The notes under the pieces: model-generated | Databases searched by the model: none | Told to the model about the DNA's origin: nothing | What the model saw: the letters and a program-made list of their open reading frames with translations, nothing else | Shown here: positions 50,547-50,796 of the stretch, piece by piece | Numbering within the stretch: position 1 is the stretch's first letter | Layout: each line of letters opens with the position of its first letter | Position numbers and translations under genes: made by a program | NCBI GenBank assembly: GCA_012519285.1 | Contig: JAAYQN010000034.1 | Coordinates: forward strand, 1 to 50,796 | DNA length: 50,796 bases | DNA from: Clostridiales bacterium | Lineage (GTDB): Bacteria > Bacillota > Clostridia > Christensenellales > HGM11417 | Reading direction: 5' to 3'

Positions 50547-50796
50547 TTATTCTGGAAAGTCTAATAAAAAATCTATTATGTTTTTATGAATAATGCCATT
50601 TCTACTCATGTCAAACTTGTCCATAGATACTACATACTTAGGATAGTTGTCCTTTATGTTATCATATACGGAAAATTCTCTTTCCTTCGTCTTTTCACTT
50701 GCCAATAAATAGCACACTTGTACATACAGCAATTTGCCATTTTTTTCGCATACAAAGTCAATCTCTTTTTCACCGACCTTACCTACACTTACTTTA
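50547..50796 (-). CDS. C-terminal end of a DUF4143-type ATP-binding protein (5' end outside window)
   Basis: The open frame runs in from the window edge: KVSVGKVGEKEIDFVCEKNGKLLYVQVCYLLASEKTKEREFSVYDNIKDNYPKYVVSMDKFDMSRNGIIHKNIIDFLLDFPE, then stop. This is the restriction-nuclease-like DUF4143 tail of the large AAA ATPase family that is common in anaerobes. It is about 82 residues; the ATPase domain lies outside. Base composition is clearly more AT-rich than the neighbouring genes, consistent with horizontal transfer next to a tRNA cluster. Confidence 0.75.
   Translation of the reverse strand, partial: KVSVGKVGEKEIDFVCEKNGKLLYVQVCYLLASEKTKEREFSVYDNIKDNYPKYVVSMDKFDMSRNGIIHKNIIDFLLDFPE

Overview
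The window is a chromosomal core segment from a spore-forming, Gram-positive-type bacterium, most likely an uncultured member of class Clostridia. The evidence is a zinc-type S14, SpoIIE, YyaC, a DUF4489-like protein, HPr kinase, VanW, AGGAGG ribosome binding sites, TTGACA-N17-TATAAT promoters and a Firmicutes-style origin-region gene set. Arginine is written very often as AGG. I cannot resolve the genus. No prophage, CRISPR array or secondary-metabolite cluster is visible. The one clear mobile element is a 127-bp MITE-like remnant.

Layout. From 1 to 10.9 kb on the minus strand lies one long S10-spc ribosomal protein operon, from rpsJ to secY (cut by the window edge). It has a strong promoter and an attenuator-like leader of about 180 nt. 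Directly upstream, where many Firmicutes have the str operon, is dnaA. recF is divergent from dnaA; dnaN and gyrB are absent. Then come rplI with its own promoter, an unrecognised protein without an ordinary start codon, a DUF4489-like protein, hpt-tilS (minus) and spoIIE (plus, with a Spo0A box). parB and parA (minus) lie back to back with ftsH (plus), followed by a pyridoxamine-kinase-like gene. After the MITE come a Ca2+-type P-ATPase and a Bax-inhibitor-1 protein (minus), then a HAD phosphatase and HPr kinase (plus). From 32 to 42 kb, on the minus strand, are decayed DUF1538/P-II remnants, a ROK glucokinase, and the jag-yidC-yidD-rnpA-rpmH and mnmE-mnmG-rsmG groups. Two perfect parS sites and a CvpA-like protein follow. 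The last part holds yyaC (plus), a tight minus-strand operon cca-PHP-vanW-hydrolase-phosphoglucomutase, a diacylglycerol-kinase-type gene, three tRNA genes (fMet, Met, Glu) and the C-terminal end of a DUF4143-type ATPase.

How it fits together. Most genes serve translation (ribosomal proteins, tRNA and rRNA modification, RNase P, membrane insertion through SecY/YidC), replication and segregation (DnaA, RecF, ParA/ParB with parS), and sporulation (SpoIIE, YyaC, Spo0A box). The familiar Firmicutes origin clusters are present but reordered: mnmE-mnmG-rsmG runs in the order rsmG, mnmG, mnmE upstream of rpmH, and tilS-hpt is inverted relative to spoIIE.

The more unusual observations are charged low-complexity extensions on several large-subunit proteins (L5, L22, L24, L30), the rpsJ leader with competing stems, apparently leaderless tilS and rsmG, DnaA-box-like sequences in the parA promoter and inside the glucokinase gene, the MITE splitting a terminator, and an initiator tRNA with an extra T-stem base. 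I did not find a clearly novel multi-gene system. All function calls rest on reading the translations and remembered family features; no database search was run.
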